A DNA stretch of 64,000 nucleotides, from contig NZ_CP028369.1 in NCBI RefSeq assembly GCF_003032475.1, positions 124,001 through 188,000 of the forward strand. The letters run 5' to 3'. Under the pieces are notes generated by a model. The model saw nothing but the letters and a program-made list of their open reading frames with translations. It searched no databases and had not been told where the DNA came from. Positions 52,143-64,000 of the stretch are shown piece by piece. The DNA comes from Streptomyces sp. P3 (GTDB lineage: Bacteria; Actinomycetota; Actinomycetes; Streptomycetales; Streptomycetaceae). The translations under genes and the position numbers were made by a program. Position 1 is the stretch's first letter. Each line of letters opens with the position of its first letter.

Positions 52143-52924
52143 CCTTGCGTCTCCTCCGCCGCGGCCTCGCGCTCGGCGATTCCCGCCCGGCGCAGCACGA
52201 TGGCCTGCCTCACGTAGTCGAGCCCGGTCACCACGGTCAGGACGACCGCCGCGGCCATCACCCACCACCTCAGGGTCGCCAGCCACCCCGTCAGTGCCAG
52301 GACGTACATCCCGACGGCGATGCCCTGGACGAGCGTCTTCAGCTTGCCTCCACGGCTCGCCGGGATGACGCCGTAGCGGATGACCACGAAACGCATGAGG
52401 GTGATGCCGAGTTCCCTGCCCAGAATCACGATCGTCACCCACCACGGCAGGTCGCCGAGCGAGGAGAGACAGATCAGCGCCGCTCCCATGATCGCCTTGT
52501 CGGCGATGGGGTCGGCGATCTTCCCGAAGTCGGTGACGAGGTTGTACGTGCGGGCCAGATGACCGTCGAAAAGATCGGTGATCATGGCGATGGCGAAGGC
52601 GGCCCAGGCGAAGGAGCGCCACGCCGGGTCGTAGCCGCCGTCGGCCAGCATCAGCGCGACGAAGCCGGGTACCAGGATCAGCCGGAGCATCGTCAGAAGG
52701 TTGGCGATGTTCCACACACTGGCCTGGTTGACGGCGGCGGCCGCGAGCTTCGCGCCCCGTGGCGGCTTTGTGTCGCCCTCCGGTTCGGTGAGCGCGGCCA
52801 CGTCGGCGGCGGTCGCGTCCAGGGCGGTCACCGTGGCCTGCTCGGCCTCTGCGGCCTGCGTGGCGGCGGGCTGCGGGGCAGCGTGCGAGGGGCCGCCCGC
52901 GGCCGATGCCGGAACACCCGTCAT
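52139..52924 (-). CDS. pgsA: CDP-diacylglycerol-glycerol-3-phosphate 3-phosphatidyltransferase (PgsA-type)
   Basis: 261 residues. The CDP-alcohol phosphotransferase motif is complete: [27 protein letters not shown] gives D..DG..AR........G...D...D. About five membrane helices. The N-terminal ~65 residues are an Ala/Thr-rich cytosolic extension. Its ATG overlaps the rimO stop (ATGA), so rimO-pgsA-cinA form one operon. Makes phosphatidylglycerol phosphate or a related lipid head-group transfer. Confidence 0.92.
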   Translation of the reverse strand: MTGVPASAAGGPSHAAPQPAATQAAEAEQATVTALDATAADVAALTEPEGDTKPPRGAKLAAAAVNQASVWNIANLLTMLRLILVPGFVALMLADGGYDPAWRSFAWAAFAIAMITDLFDGHLARTYNLVTDFGKIADPIADKAIMGAALICLSSLGDLPWWVTIVILGRELGITLMRFVVIRYGVIPASRGGKLKTLVQGIAVGMYVLALTGWLATLRWWVMAAAVVLTVVTGLDYVRQAIVLRRAGIAEREAAAEETQG

Positions 52925-54390
52925 CTGCCCGCCTCCTCACTACACCCGAACGAGCCCTGCAAAGGCTCGGCCACCAGGTCGACGCCTGCCGTGCCGATCA
53001 CCTTCGCCTCGACCATACGACCGATGCCCAGGCCTTCGCCCGACGTGAGCAGCACCTGGCCGTCCGTCTCCGGCGCCTGGTGCGCGGCCCGGCCGTGGAC
53101 GCCTTCGTCGTCGATCGATTCCACGAGCACGTGGACGGTCTCGCCGAGCCGTTCCTCGGCGCGCTGCGAGACGAGCTCCTCGGCGAGCCGGGAGACCCGG
53201 GCGAGCCGCTCGGCCACGACGTCCACGTCGAGCTTGCCGTCGTATGTCGCGGCCTCGGTGCCGTCCTCGTCGGAGTAGCCGAAGACGCCGATCGCGTCCA
53301 GCCGCGCGCCGTCCAGGAACCGCTCCAGCTCCGCCAGGTCGGCCTCGGACTCGCCGGGGAAGCCCACGATGAAGTTGGAGCGCACGCCCGCCTGGGGCGC
53401 CTTGCCGCGGATGGTGTCCAGGAGCTCGAGGAAGCGGTCGGTGTCGCCGAAGCGGCGCATCGCGCGCAGCACGCCGGGCGCGGAGTGCTGGAAGGACAGG
53501 TCGAAGTAGGGGGCGATCTTCGGCGTCGAGGTCAGCACGTCGATCAGACCGGGTCGCATCTCGGCCGGCTGAAGGTAGCTGACGCGCACCCGCTCCAGGC
53601 CGTCGACCTCGGCGAGCTCGGGCAGCAGCGACTCCAGCAGGCGGATGTCGCCGAGGTCCTTGCCGTACGAGGTGTTGTTCTCGGAGACCAGCATGACCTC
53701 CTTGACGCCCTGTTCGGCCAGCCACCGCGTCTCGTTCAGCACGTCGCTCGGCCGGCGGGAGATGAAGGAGCCGCGGAACGACGGGATGGCGCAGAAGGAG
53801 CAGCGCCGGTCACAGCCGGAGGCGAGCTTGACGGAGGCGACCGGAGCGCCGTCCAGCCGTCGGCGCAGGGGGGCGCGGGGGCCGGACTGCGGGGCCAGGC
53901 CCTCGGGGAGGTCGGTCGGCGCGCCGTGGCCCGGCAGCGCCACGTCGGTCGCCGACTGGCGCTCGGCCGGGCTGATCGGCAGCAGCTTGCGCCGGTCACG
54001 CGGGGTGTGGGAGGCGTGGATGCCGCCGTTCAGAATGGTCTGAAGGCGGTCGGAGATGTCGCTGTAGTCGTCGAAGCCGAGCACGCCGTCGGCTTCGGGA
54101 AGGGCCTCGGCGAGCTCCTTGCCGTACCGCTCGGCCATGCAGCCCACCGCGACGACGGCCTGAGTTCTGCCGTGGCCCTTGAGGTCGTTGGCCTCCAGGA
54201 GGGCGTCGACGGAGTCCTTCTTGGCGGCGTCGACGAAGCCGCAGGTGTTGACGACGGCGACGTCCGCGTCCTCGGCGTCCTCCACGAGCTGCCAGCCGTC
54301 CGCCTCCAAACGGCCTGCGAGCTCCTCCGAGTCCACCTCGTTGCGGGCGCAGCCAAGAGTGACGAGTGCGACGGTACGGCGTTCAGGCAT
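52921..54390 (-). CDS. rimO: Ribosomal protein S12 methylthiotransferase RimO
   Basis: 489 residues; methylthiolates Asp of ribosomal protein S12. N-terminal Cys motifs [31 protein letters not shown] and [11 protein letters not shown]; radical-SAM motif [17 protein letters not shown]-terminal TRAM domain. An insert of ~30 residues (around 165-195, rich in Pro and Gly) makes it longer than E. coli RimO. The ATG at 54390 starts the conserved region. Confidence 0.95.
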   Translation of the reverse strand: MPERRTVALVTLGCARNEVDSEELAGRLEADGWQLVEDAEDADVAVVNTCGFVDAAKKDSVDALLEANDLKGHGRTQAVVAVGCMAERYGKELAEALPEADGVLGFDDYSDISDRLQTILNGGIHASHTPRDRRKLLPISPAERQSATDVALPGHGAPTDLPEGLAPQSGPRAPLRRRLDGAPVASVKLASGCDRRCSFCAIPSFRGSFISRRPSDVLNETRWLAEQGVKEVMLVSENNTSYGKDLGDIRLLESLLPELAEVDGLERVRVSYLQPAEMRPGLIDVLTSTPKIAPYFDLSFQHSAPGVLRAMRRFGDTDRFLELLDTIRGKAPQAGVRSNFIVGFPGESEADLAELERFLDGARLDAIGVFGYSDEDGTEAATYDGKLDVDVVAERLARVSRLAEELVSQRAEERLGETVHVLVESIDDEGVHGRAAHQAPETDGQVLLTSGEGLGIGRMVEAKVIGTAGVDLVAEPLQGSFGCSEEAGR

Positions 54391-54427
54391 GGGCTCAAGA
54401 CTACTTTGTCCTGCCGACAGCGGACGT

Positions 54428-54460
54428 CGACGGGGTTGACGATCTTCGCCGACCCCGTCG
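54428..54460 (-). terminator. Hairpin downstream of the RodZ-like gene
   Basis: CGACGGGGT (54428-54436) with ACCCCGTCG (54452-54460), 15-nt loop, between the end of the RodZ-like gene (54490) and rimO. Confidence 0.55.
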
Positions 54461-54489
54461 TAGGCCCCCGTCACACGGGAAACGGCCGC

Positions 54490-55326
54490 TCATCCGACCT
54501 GCGGGTCGCCCTTCGTGTACGTCAGCCGCTCCACCGCGCCCGGCTGGAAGTCGTCGTTCAGCTTCTTGCCGTTGACGTACAGATCGACGGCGCCGGCGTC
54601 GCCGAGGATGAGGTTGATCTTCTGGCTGTCCTGGAAGGTGCGGGAGGCGCCCTTCTTGAGCAGGTCGTCGAAGAGCAGGCGGCCGGTGTGGTCCTTGACG
54701 GAGACCCAGCTGCGTCCGTCGGCGGCGACGACCTGGACGGTCACCTTGTCCTGCGGCGCCGCGGCGATGGCGCTGTCGGAGGGTTCGGGCGTCTCGTCGA
54801 CCGGCTTGTGGGTCTTCGGCGTGGGCGAGGCGGTCTTGCCGATGGTGGGAGTCGCGCCCTCGGCGACCTGTTCCTTCGACCCGTCGTCGCCGCCCCGGAA
54901 GGCGGTGAAGCCGACGAAGCCGACGACCGCGACGATCGCGGCGACCATGGCAGCGGTCCAGTTGGGTCCCCGGCGCTCGGGGCGGATGCGTTCCGCTTCG
55001 AACAGGGGTGCCGCGGGGGTCGGCGCGGGGCGGCCGCCGTGGGTGGCGTCGTACCGGTCGATCAAGGGGGCGGGGTCCAGGTGGACGGCCCTGGCCAGGG
55101 TCCGGACGTGCCCGCGCGCGTAGACGTCCCCGCCGCAGGGGGTGAAGTCGTCCGCCTCGATGGCGTGCACGATGGCGATGCGCACCCGGGTGGCCGTACT
55201 GACGTCGTCGACGGTCAGACCGGCCGCGATGCGCGCCTGCCGCAGGGCACGACCGATGGAGAAGGGGGCTTCCTCGGACGGGTCTTCGAACGGACGCTCG
55301 TCTTCAGGGGAGTTGCCGATGGACAC
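54490..55326 (-). CDS. RodZ-like membrane protein with helix-turn-helix and DUF4115 domains
   Basis: 278 residues from GTG 55326 (AAAGG 7 nt upstream). An N-terminal HTH_25 domain (FSIGRALRQARIAAGLTVDD, RIAIVHAIEADDF, GGDVYARGHVRTLARAV), one membrane helix (AAMVAAIVAVVGFVGFTAF), a Ser/Pro/Thr linker, and an extracytoplasmic DUF4115 domain (VQVVAADGRSWVSVKDHTG..., LTYTKGDPQVG). RodZ organises MreB and cell shape in rods; in Streptomyces its role is unclear. Located between rimO and ftsK. Confidence 0.88.
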   Translation of the reverse strand: MSIGNSPEDERPFEDPSEEAPFSIGRALRQARIAAGLTVDDVSTATRVRIAIVHAIEADDFTPCGGDVYARGHVRTLARAVHLDPAPLIDRYDATHGGRPAPTPAAPLFEAERIRPERRGPNWTAAMVAAIVAVVGFVGFTAFRGGDDGSKEQVAEGATPTIGKTASPTPKTHKPVDETPEPSDSAIAAAPQDKVTVQVVAADGRSWVSVKDHTGRLLFDDLLKKGASRTFQDSQKINLILGDAGAVDLYVNGKKLNDDFQPGAVERLTYTKGDPQVG

Positions 55327-55585
55327 GGGGGCGCCTTTCGAGCGGATAGCCACCTGTGCTGGAGGTTCAGTCTAGGGGGGGTGCCGAAGGGAGGGGCAAC
55401 CGGACGGTGGGACTTTGTACGCCATCGGTATGGCCCGGACACATCGATGACGGGCCGGTCACGGGGCCCCTGACGGGGAACCGCACCTGCCTCTCGCTCA
55501 ACTGGACGTACGGCAAGGGGAAACGGTTGCTCAGCGTTTTCTAACGGGTGAGTCACGGCCGGCACCCGGTTCCCTCGACTGACGT

Positions 55586-58345
55586 CTACCCCTCAGACTG
55601 CCCTCGGATCACCGCGAGGACGCCGTCCAAGTCGTCCGGCTTCACCAGAACGTCACGCGCCTTGGACCCTTCGCTGGGCCCGACGATGTTCCGCGACTCC
55701 ATGAGGTCCATCAGCCGTCCCGCCTTGGCGAAGCCGACCCGCAGCTTGCGCTGGAGCATGGACGTCGACCCGAACTGCGTGGAGACCACCAGCTCGGCCG
55801 CCTGGCACAGCAGGTCCAGGTCGTCGCCGATGTCCTCGTCGATCTCCTTCTTCTGCTTCGTGCCCACGGTGACGTCGTCCCGGAAGACCGGGGCCATCTG
55901 GTCCTTGCAGTGCTGGACGACGGCCGCGACCTCGGCCTCGGTCACGAAGGCGCCCTGCATACGGGTGGGCTTGTTCGCGCCCATCGGCAGGAACAGTCCG
56001 TCGCCCTTGCCGATCAGCTTCTCGGCGCCCGGCTGGTCGAGGATGACCCGCGAGTCGGCGAGCGAGGAGGTGGCGAAGGCGAGCCGGGAGGGCACGTTCG
56101 CCTTGATCAGGCCGGTGACGACGTCGACCGACGGGCGCTGCGTGGCCAGCACCAGGTGGATTCCCGCCGCGCGCGCGAGCTGCGTGATGCGCACGATGGA
56201 GTCCTCCACGTCCCGCGGCGCGACCATCATCAGGTCGGCGAGCTCGTCGACGATCACCAGCAGGTAGGGGTACGGCTGGAGCTCGCGCTCGCTGCCCTCG
56301 GGCGACTTGACGCTCCCCTCGCGCACGGCCCGGTTGAAGTCGTCGATGTGGCGGTAGCCGTAGGCGGCTAGGTCGTCGTAGCGCAGGTCCATCTCGCGTA
56401 CGACCCACTGGAGCGCCTCGGCCGCCCGCTTCGGGTTGGTGATGATCGGTGTGATCAGGTGCGGGATGCCCTCGTAGGCCGTCAGCTCCACCCTCTTGGG
56501 GTCGACCAGGATCATCCGGACGTCCTCGGGGGTCGCCCGCATCATGACCGAGGTGATCAGACAGTTGATGCAGGACGACTTGCCGGAGCCGGTGGCGCCG
56601 GCGACCAGGATGTGCGGCATCTTCGCCAGCGAGTGCATGACGTAACCGCCTTCGACGTCCTTTCCGAAGGCGACCAGCATCGGGTCGTCGTCCTCGGCGG
56701 ACTCGGCCAGGCGCAGTACGTCACCGAGGTTGACCATCTCGCGGTCGGTGTTCGGGATCTCGATGCCGACCGCGGACTTGCCGGGGATGGGGCTGATGAT
56801 CCGCACGTCGGGGCTGGCGACGGCGTAGGCGATGTTCTTGGCGAGGGCGGTGATCCGCTCGACCTTCACGGCCGGCCCGAGCTCGACCTCGTAACGGGTG
56901 ACCGTCGGCCCACGGGTGAAGCCGGTGACGGCGGCGTCGACCTTGAACTCGGTGAAGACGTTGGTCAGCGACGCGACGACGACGTCGTTGGCGGCGCTGC
57001 GCGCCTTGCCTGGGCCGCCGCGCTCCAGAAGGTCGAGCGAGGGCAGCGCATAGGTGATGTCGCCGGAGAGCTGGAGCTGCTCGGCGCGCGGCGGCAGCTC
57101 GCGCGAATGTTCGGGAGCCGACTTGGTCAGGTCCGGCACGGCTTGGTCGGTCCTGAGCCTCTCCTGCCTGGGGCGCGCCGCCGGCGCGGGGACGGGCGCC
57201 GCGGCCGGCGCCGGCACGGGTGTCGGCGTAGTCGGCTCCCGGTCGCCGACGCTGACGCCCTGGGTGAGGTCGGCGACGGTCCGCGAGGGCGGCATCCCGT
57301 GCAGGACGGCGCCGTCGAGGTCGGCCGCGGCGGCCGCCGCGATGTCCACGGCGTCCGGCTGCCGGTCCATGGCCGGTTGCGGCACCGCCGAGCGCCGGGG
57401 GCGGCCGCGCCGCCGGGAGAGCGCGTCCTGCTCGGCACTGTCGGGGTCGTACGCCTCGGGCGCGCCCGAGCGCCGTCGGGGGCGCCCGGGCAGCGCCTCA
57501 CGCCACTGCTCGTCGTAGCGCTCGTCGTCCGAGAACTCGTCGTACTCGTCCGTCTGGGGATCGTGCAGCACGCCCAGCCGCACCCCGAGTCGGCGCAGCC
57601 GCTGCGGAATCGCGTTGACCGGGGTCGCGGTGACGACGAGCAGCCCGAAGACCGTGAGCAGCACCAGCAGCGGCACGGCGAGCACCTCGCCCATGGCGTA
57701 GGTCAGCGGGGTCGCCGCGCTCCAGCCGATGAGACCGCCCGCGTCCCTTATGGCCTGCATGCCGGCGCTGCGCGCGGGCGCGCCGCAGGCGATGTGGACC
57801 TGTCCGAGCACGCCGATGACGAGCGCGGACAGACCGATCACGATGCGCCCGTTGGCCTCCGGCTTCTCCGGGTGCCGGATGAAGCGCACGGCGATGACCG
57901 CCAGCAGTATCGGTACGAGCAGGTCGAGCCGGCCGAACGAGCCGGTCACCAGGATCTCGACGAGGTCGCCGACGGGACCGCGCAGGTCGGCCCAGGTGCC
58001 CGCGGCGACGATCAGGGCGAGGCCCAGCAGCAGCAGCGCGACGCCGTCCTTGCGGTGGGCCGGGTCGAGGTTCTTCGCGCCGTTCCCTATGCCGCGGAAC
58101 ACCGCGCCCACGGCGTGCGCCAGACCGAGCCAGACGGCGCGGACGAGCCGGTAGACGCCTCCGGTGGGGCTGGGAGCCGGCGGGGGCGGGGGCTTGCGGA
58201 CCGCGGCCTTCCTGGCAGGCGCCTTCTTCGCCGGCGCCTTCTTCGGGACGGCCTTCTTCGCGGCGGCCTTCTTCGCCACAGCCTTCGCGGGAGCAGCCGC
58301 CTTCTTGGCGGGCTGCTTCTTGGCTGCGGAAGGACGTGAGGCCAT
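55586..58345 (-). CDS. ftsK: DNA translocase FtsK/SpoIIIE
   Basis: 919 residues. An N-terminal Lys/Ala/Pro repeat tract (~50 residues, histone H1-like), four or five membrane helices, a Pro-rich linker, then the motor: GATGSGKSSCINCL (Walker A), LLVIVDELADLMMVA (Walker B), LVLATQRPSVDVVTGLIKAN, and a C-terminal gamma winged helix (LQRKLRVGFAKAGRLMDLME) that reads polar DNA. It moves chromosomes through sporulation septa. The ATG at 58345 has no clear Shine-Dalgarno. Confidence 0.95.
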   Translation of the reverse strand: MASRPSAAKKQPAKKAAAPAKAVAKKAAAKKAVPKKAPAKKAPARKAAVRKPPPPPAPSPTGGVYRLVRAVWLGLAHAVGAVFRGIGNGAKNLDPAHRKDGVALLLLGLALIVAAGTWADLRGPVGDLVEILVTGSFGRLDLLVPILLAVIAVRFIRHPEKPEANGRIVIGLSALVIGVLGQVHIACGAPARSAGMQAIRDAGGLIGWSAATPLTYAMGEVLAVPLLVLLTVFGLLVVTATPVNAIPQRLRRLGVRLGVLHDPQTDEYDEFSDDERYDEQWREALPGRPRRRSGAPEAYDPDSAEQDALSRRRGRPRRSAVPQPAMDRQPDAVDIAAAAAADLDGAVLHGMPPSRTVADLTQGVSVGDREPTTPTPVPAPAAAPVPAPAARPRQERLRTDQAVPDLTKSAPEHSRELPPRAEQLQLSGDITYALPSLDLLERGGPGKARSAANDVVVASLTNVFTEFKVDAAVTGFTRGPTVTRYEVELGPAVKVERITALAKNIAYAVASPDVRIISPIPGKSAVGIEIPNTDREMVNLGDVLRLAESAEDDDPMLVAFGKDVEGGYVMHSLAKMPHILVAGATGSGKSSCINCLITSVMMRATPEDVRMILVDPKRVELTAYEGIPHLITPIITNPKRAAEALQWVVREMDLRYDDLAAYGYRHIDDFNRAVREGSVKSPEGSERELQPYPYLLVIVDELADLMMVAPRDVEDSIVRITQLARAAGIHLVLATQRPSVDVVTGLIKANVPSRLAFATSSLADSRVILDQPGAEKLIGKGDGLFLPMGANKPTRMQGAFVTEAEVAAVVQHCKDQMAPVFRDDVTVGTKQKKEIDEDIGDDLDLLCQAAELVVSTQFGSTSMLQRKLRVGFAKAGRLMDLMESRNIVGPSEGSKARDVLVKPDDLDGVLAVIRGQSEG

Positions 58346-58425
58346 GAGTGTGAGGTTACCGGTGGAGACCACAGGGGACACGCGTGCCCACCGCTTCACC
58401 CGTTCGTGTCGCCTTCGCGGACACC

Positions 58426-58508
58426 CGGAACTGACGCGTCCCCCGTGCGGGAGGAAAGAACTGACGCGTTGTCATGCGCAACTCCGCGCACCGCCCGCGT
58501 CAGTTCCG
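58426..58508. promoter_or_regulatory. Inverted and direct GAACTGACGCG repeats upstream of ftsK
   Basis: CGGAACTGACGCG (58426-58438) pairs with CGCGTCAGTTCCG (58496-58508); a direct copy GAACTGACGCGT recurs at 58458-58469 (30-bp offset). The set lies between the osaB stop and the ftsK start, both on the minus strand, and could be an operator cluster or a transcript hairpin. Confidence 0.65.
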
Positions 58509-58525
58509 TTCAGTTCGGCGGCGGC

Positions 58526-59212
58526 TCAGTTCTGCGACGACACGGAGGCCGTGCCGCTGCCGGCGCCCGGCTCCAGGGCGTCCAGCGCCCGGCGCAGACC
58601 CGTGAGTTTGCGCTCCAGGTGAGCAGCCGTGGCCACCGCGGCCGCGTCGGCCGACTCGTCGTCGAGCTGCTTGGACAGCGCCTCCGCCTGCTCCTCGACG
58701 GCCGCGAGCCGCGCGGAGAGCTCGGCGAGCAGCCCTGCCGCCTCCTTGGCGCCGCCCGTGGCGGCCTTGCCGCCACCGCCCTCCAACTGCAGCCGCAACA
58801 ACGCTGCCTGCTCACGGAGCTGGCAGTTCTTCATGTACAGCTCGACGAACACCGAGACCTTCGCACGCAGCACCCAAGGGTCGAACGGCTTGGAGATGTA
58901 GTCCACCGCACCCGCCGCGTAACCGCGGAAGGTGTGGTGCGGCCCGTGGTTGATCGCGGTGAGGAAGATGATCGGGATGTCCCGGGTCCGCTCCCGCCGC
59001 TTGATGTGCGCGGCCGTTTCGAAACCGTCCATTCCCGGCATCTGGACGTCCAGCAGAATGACCGCGAAGTCGTCCGTCAGCAGTGCCTTGAGCGCCTCTT
59101 CCCCGGACGATGCCCGCACCAGCGTCTGATCGAGCGCCGAGAGGATCGCCTCCAGCGCCAGCAGATTCTCCGGCCGGTCATCGACCAGGAGGATCTTGGC
59201 CTTCTGCACCAT
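58526..59212 (-). CDS. osaB: Response regulator OsaB-type with coiled-coil output
   Basis: 228 residues. A receiver domain (AKILLVDDRPENLLALEAIL, Asp in VILLDVQMPGMDGFE, Lys in YISKPFDPW) is followed by an ~85-residue C-terminal region predicted to be coiled coil (LREQAALLRLQLEGG, LLAELSARLAAVEEQAEALS), with no DNA-binding motif. The ATG at 59212 has GAGGAGG upstream. Downstream of osaA on the same strand, the pair known in S. coelicolor for osmoadaptation. Output is probably by protein interaction. Confidence 0.9.
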   Translation of the reverse strand: MVQKAKILLVDDRPENLLALEAILSALDQTLVRASSGEEALKALLTDDFAVILLDVQMPGMDGFETAAHIKRRERTRDIPIIFLTAINHGPHHTFRGYAAGAVDYISKPFDPWVLRAKVSVFVELYMKNCQLREQAALLRLQLEGGGGKAATGGAKEAAGLLAELSARLAAVEEQAEALSKQLDDESADAAAVATAAHLERKLTGLRRALDALEPGAGSGTASVSSQN

Positions 59213-59492
59213 GGCCCGCCCTCCTCGCCCCGGCAGTGCACCGGGCGCCGCCCCTGGGGACGACTCCTGTACGCCGCCCTTCCTTGTGCCGGTCATGGTA
59301 GCCGCACCCCGACCGTCGCCACACCCTGTCACCGTGATGTCACTGTGCACGTAGCAGGAACGCAGCAGAAGACCAGAAGGTTCCCCGAATTCCGCCCCGC
59401 TACACGGCGGCGGCCACCCTCAGTCAACAACTCCGGGCGGCCGCCGCGAGTTCCCGTCACACGGGAGGCCTCGATCACACCGAGAACCCGTG
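59213..59492 (-). other. osaA-osaB spacer
   Basis: About 280 bp between the osaA stop and osaB start. It contains a short hairpin TCCCGT/ACGGGA (59452-59466) soon after osaA and probably an osaB promoter. No gene. Confidence 0.5.

Positions 59493-64000
<4,508 letters not shown>

Overview
The window is chromosomal DNA of a high-GC actinomycete, almost certainly a Streptomyces or very close relative. The evidence is very high third-position GC, frequent GTG and TTG starts, GGAGG-type ribosome binding sites, and a gene order (nrdJ-nrdR / lexA / dinG-like / hflX / rshA / dapF / miaA / miaB / gluKR-gluABCD / recX-recA / lhr-nei / clgR-cinA-pgsA-rimO / ftsK / osaB-osaA) that I recall as that of S. 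coelicolor around SCO5805-SCO5748, read in descending number. There are no rRNA or tRNA genes, CRISPR arrays, insertion sequences or prophage genes. Most of it is core chromosome; the interest lies in regulatory DNA, small ORFs and a few decayed genes.

Layout. 1-4015: DNA-precursor and SOS block. The B12-dependent ribonucleotide reductase nrdJ (cut by the left edge) and its repressor nrdR face lexA across a 660-bp control region holding two NrdR boxes 31 bp apart and a LexA box. 4139-6151: DinG-type helicase. 6390-9087: a two-gene siderophore locus (acetyltransferase and IucA/IucC-type synthetase) bracketed by two different arrays with exact 10-bp periodicity. 9566-10789: secreted trypsin-like lipoprotein. 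10904-19075: housekeeping genes on the minus strand (hflX, M1 peptidase, RelA/SpoT homologue, dapF, membrane protein, miaA). 19257-24519: a frameshifted small gene, an MT0933-type antitoxin-like protein, an extradiol-dioxygenase-like protein, miaB, and an RCK_C protein paired with a CPA2 antiporter.

24686-32081: MazG-like hydrolase, an orphan TAXI binding protein, and the glutamate system: sensor kinase and regulator (gluK, gluR) divergent from the ABC importer gluABCD, with palindromic and direct-repeat operator candidates and a strong hairpin between gluB and gluC. 32259-35435: flavin monooxygenase, then cysteine dioxygenase and rhodanese preceded by an apparently leaderless Cys-rich leader peptide. 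35690-37564: recX and recA with an SOS box. 37846-38180: a decayed membrane-protein gene. 38208-49601: AI-2E transporter, DUF3046, toroid-repeat protein, azlCD with an AraC regulator, lhr-nei, and an SDR.

49602-64000: small hypothetical gene, Dps, clgR, cinA, pgsA, rimO, RodZ-like HTH protein, ftsK, and the osmoadaptation pair osaB/osaA. osaA runs off the right edge and carries at least nine near-identical HAMP units.

The most noteworthy items are the cysteine-rich leader upstream of a cysteine-catabolic operon, the orphan TAXI protein beside the glutamate two-component system, the two 10-bp phased arrays and an adjoining 32-bp dyad, and the gluR-gluA operator candidates. I did not find a clearly new multi-gene defence or biosynthetic system. 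All identifications are by reading the sequence and recalling families; no searches were run.
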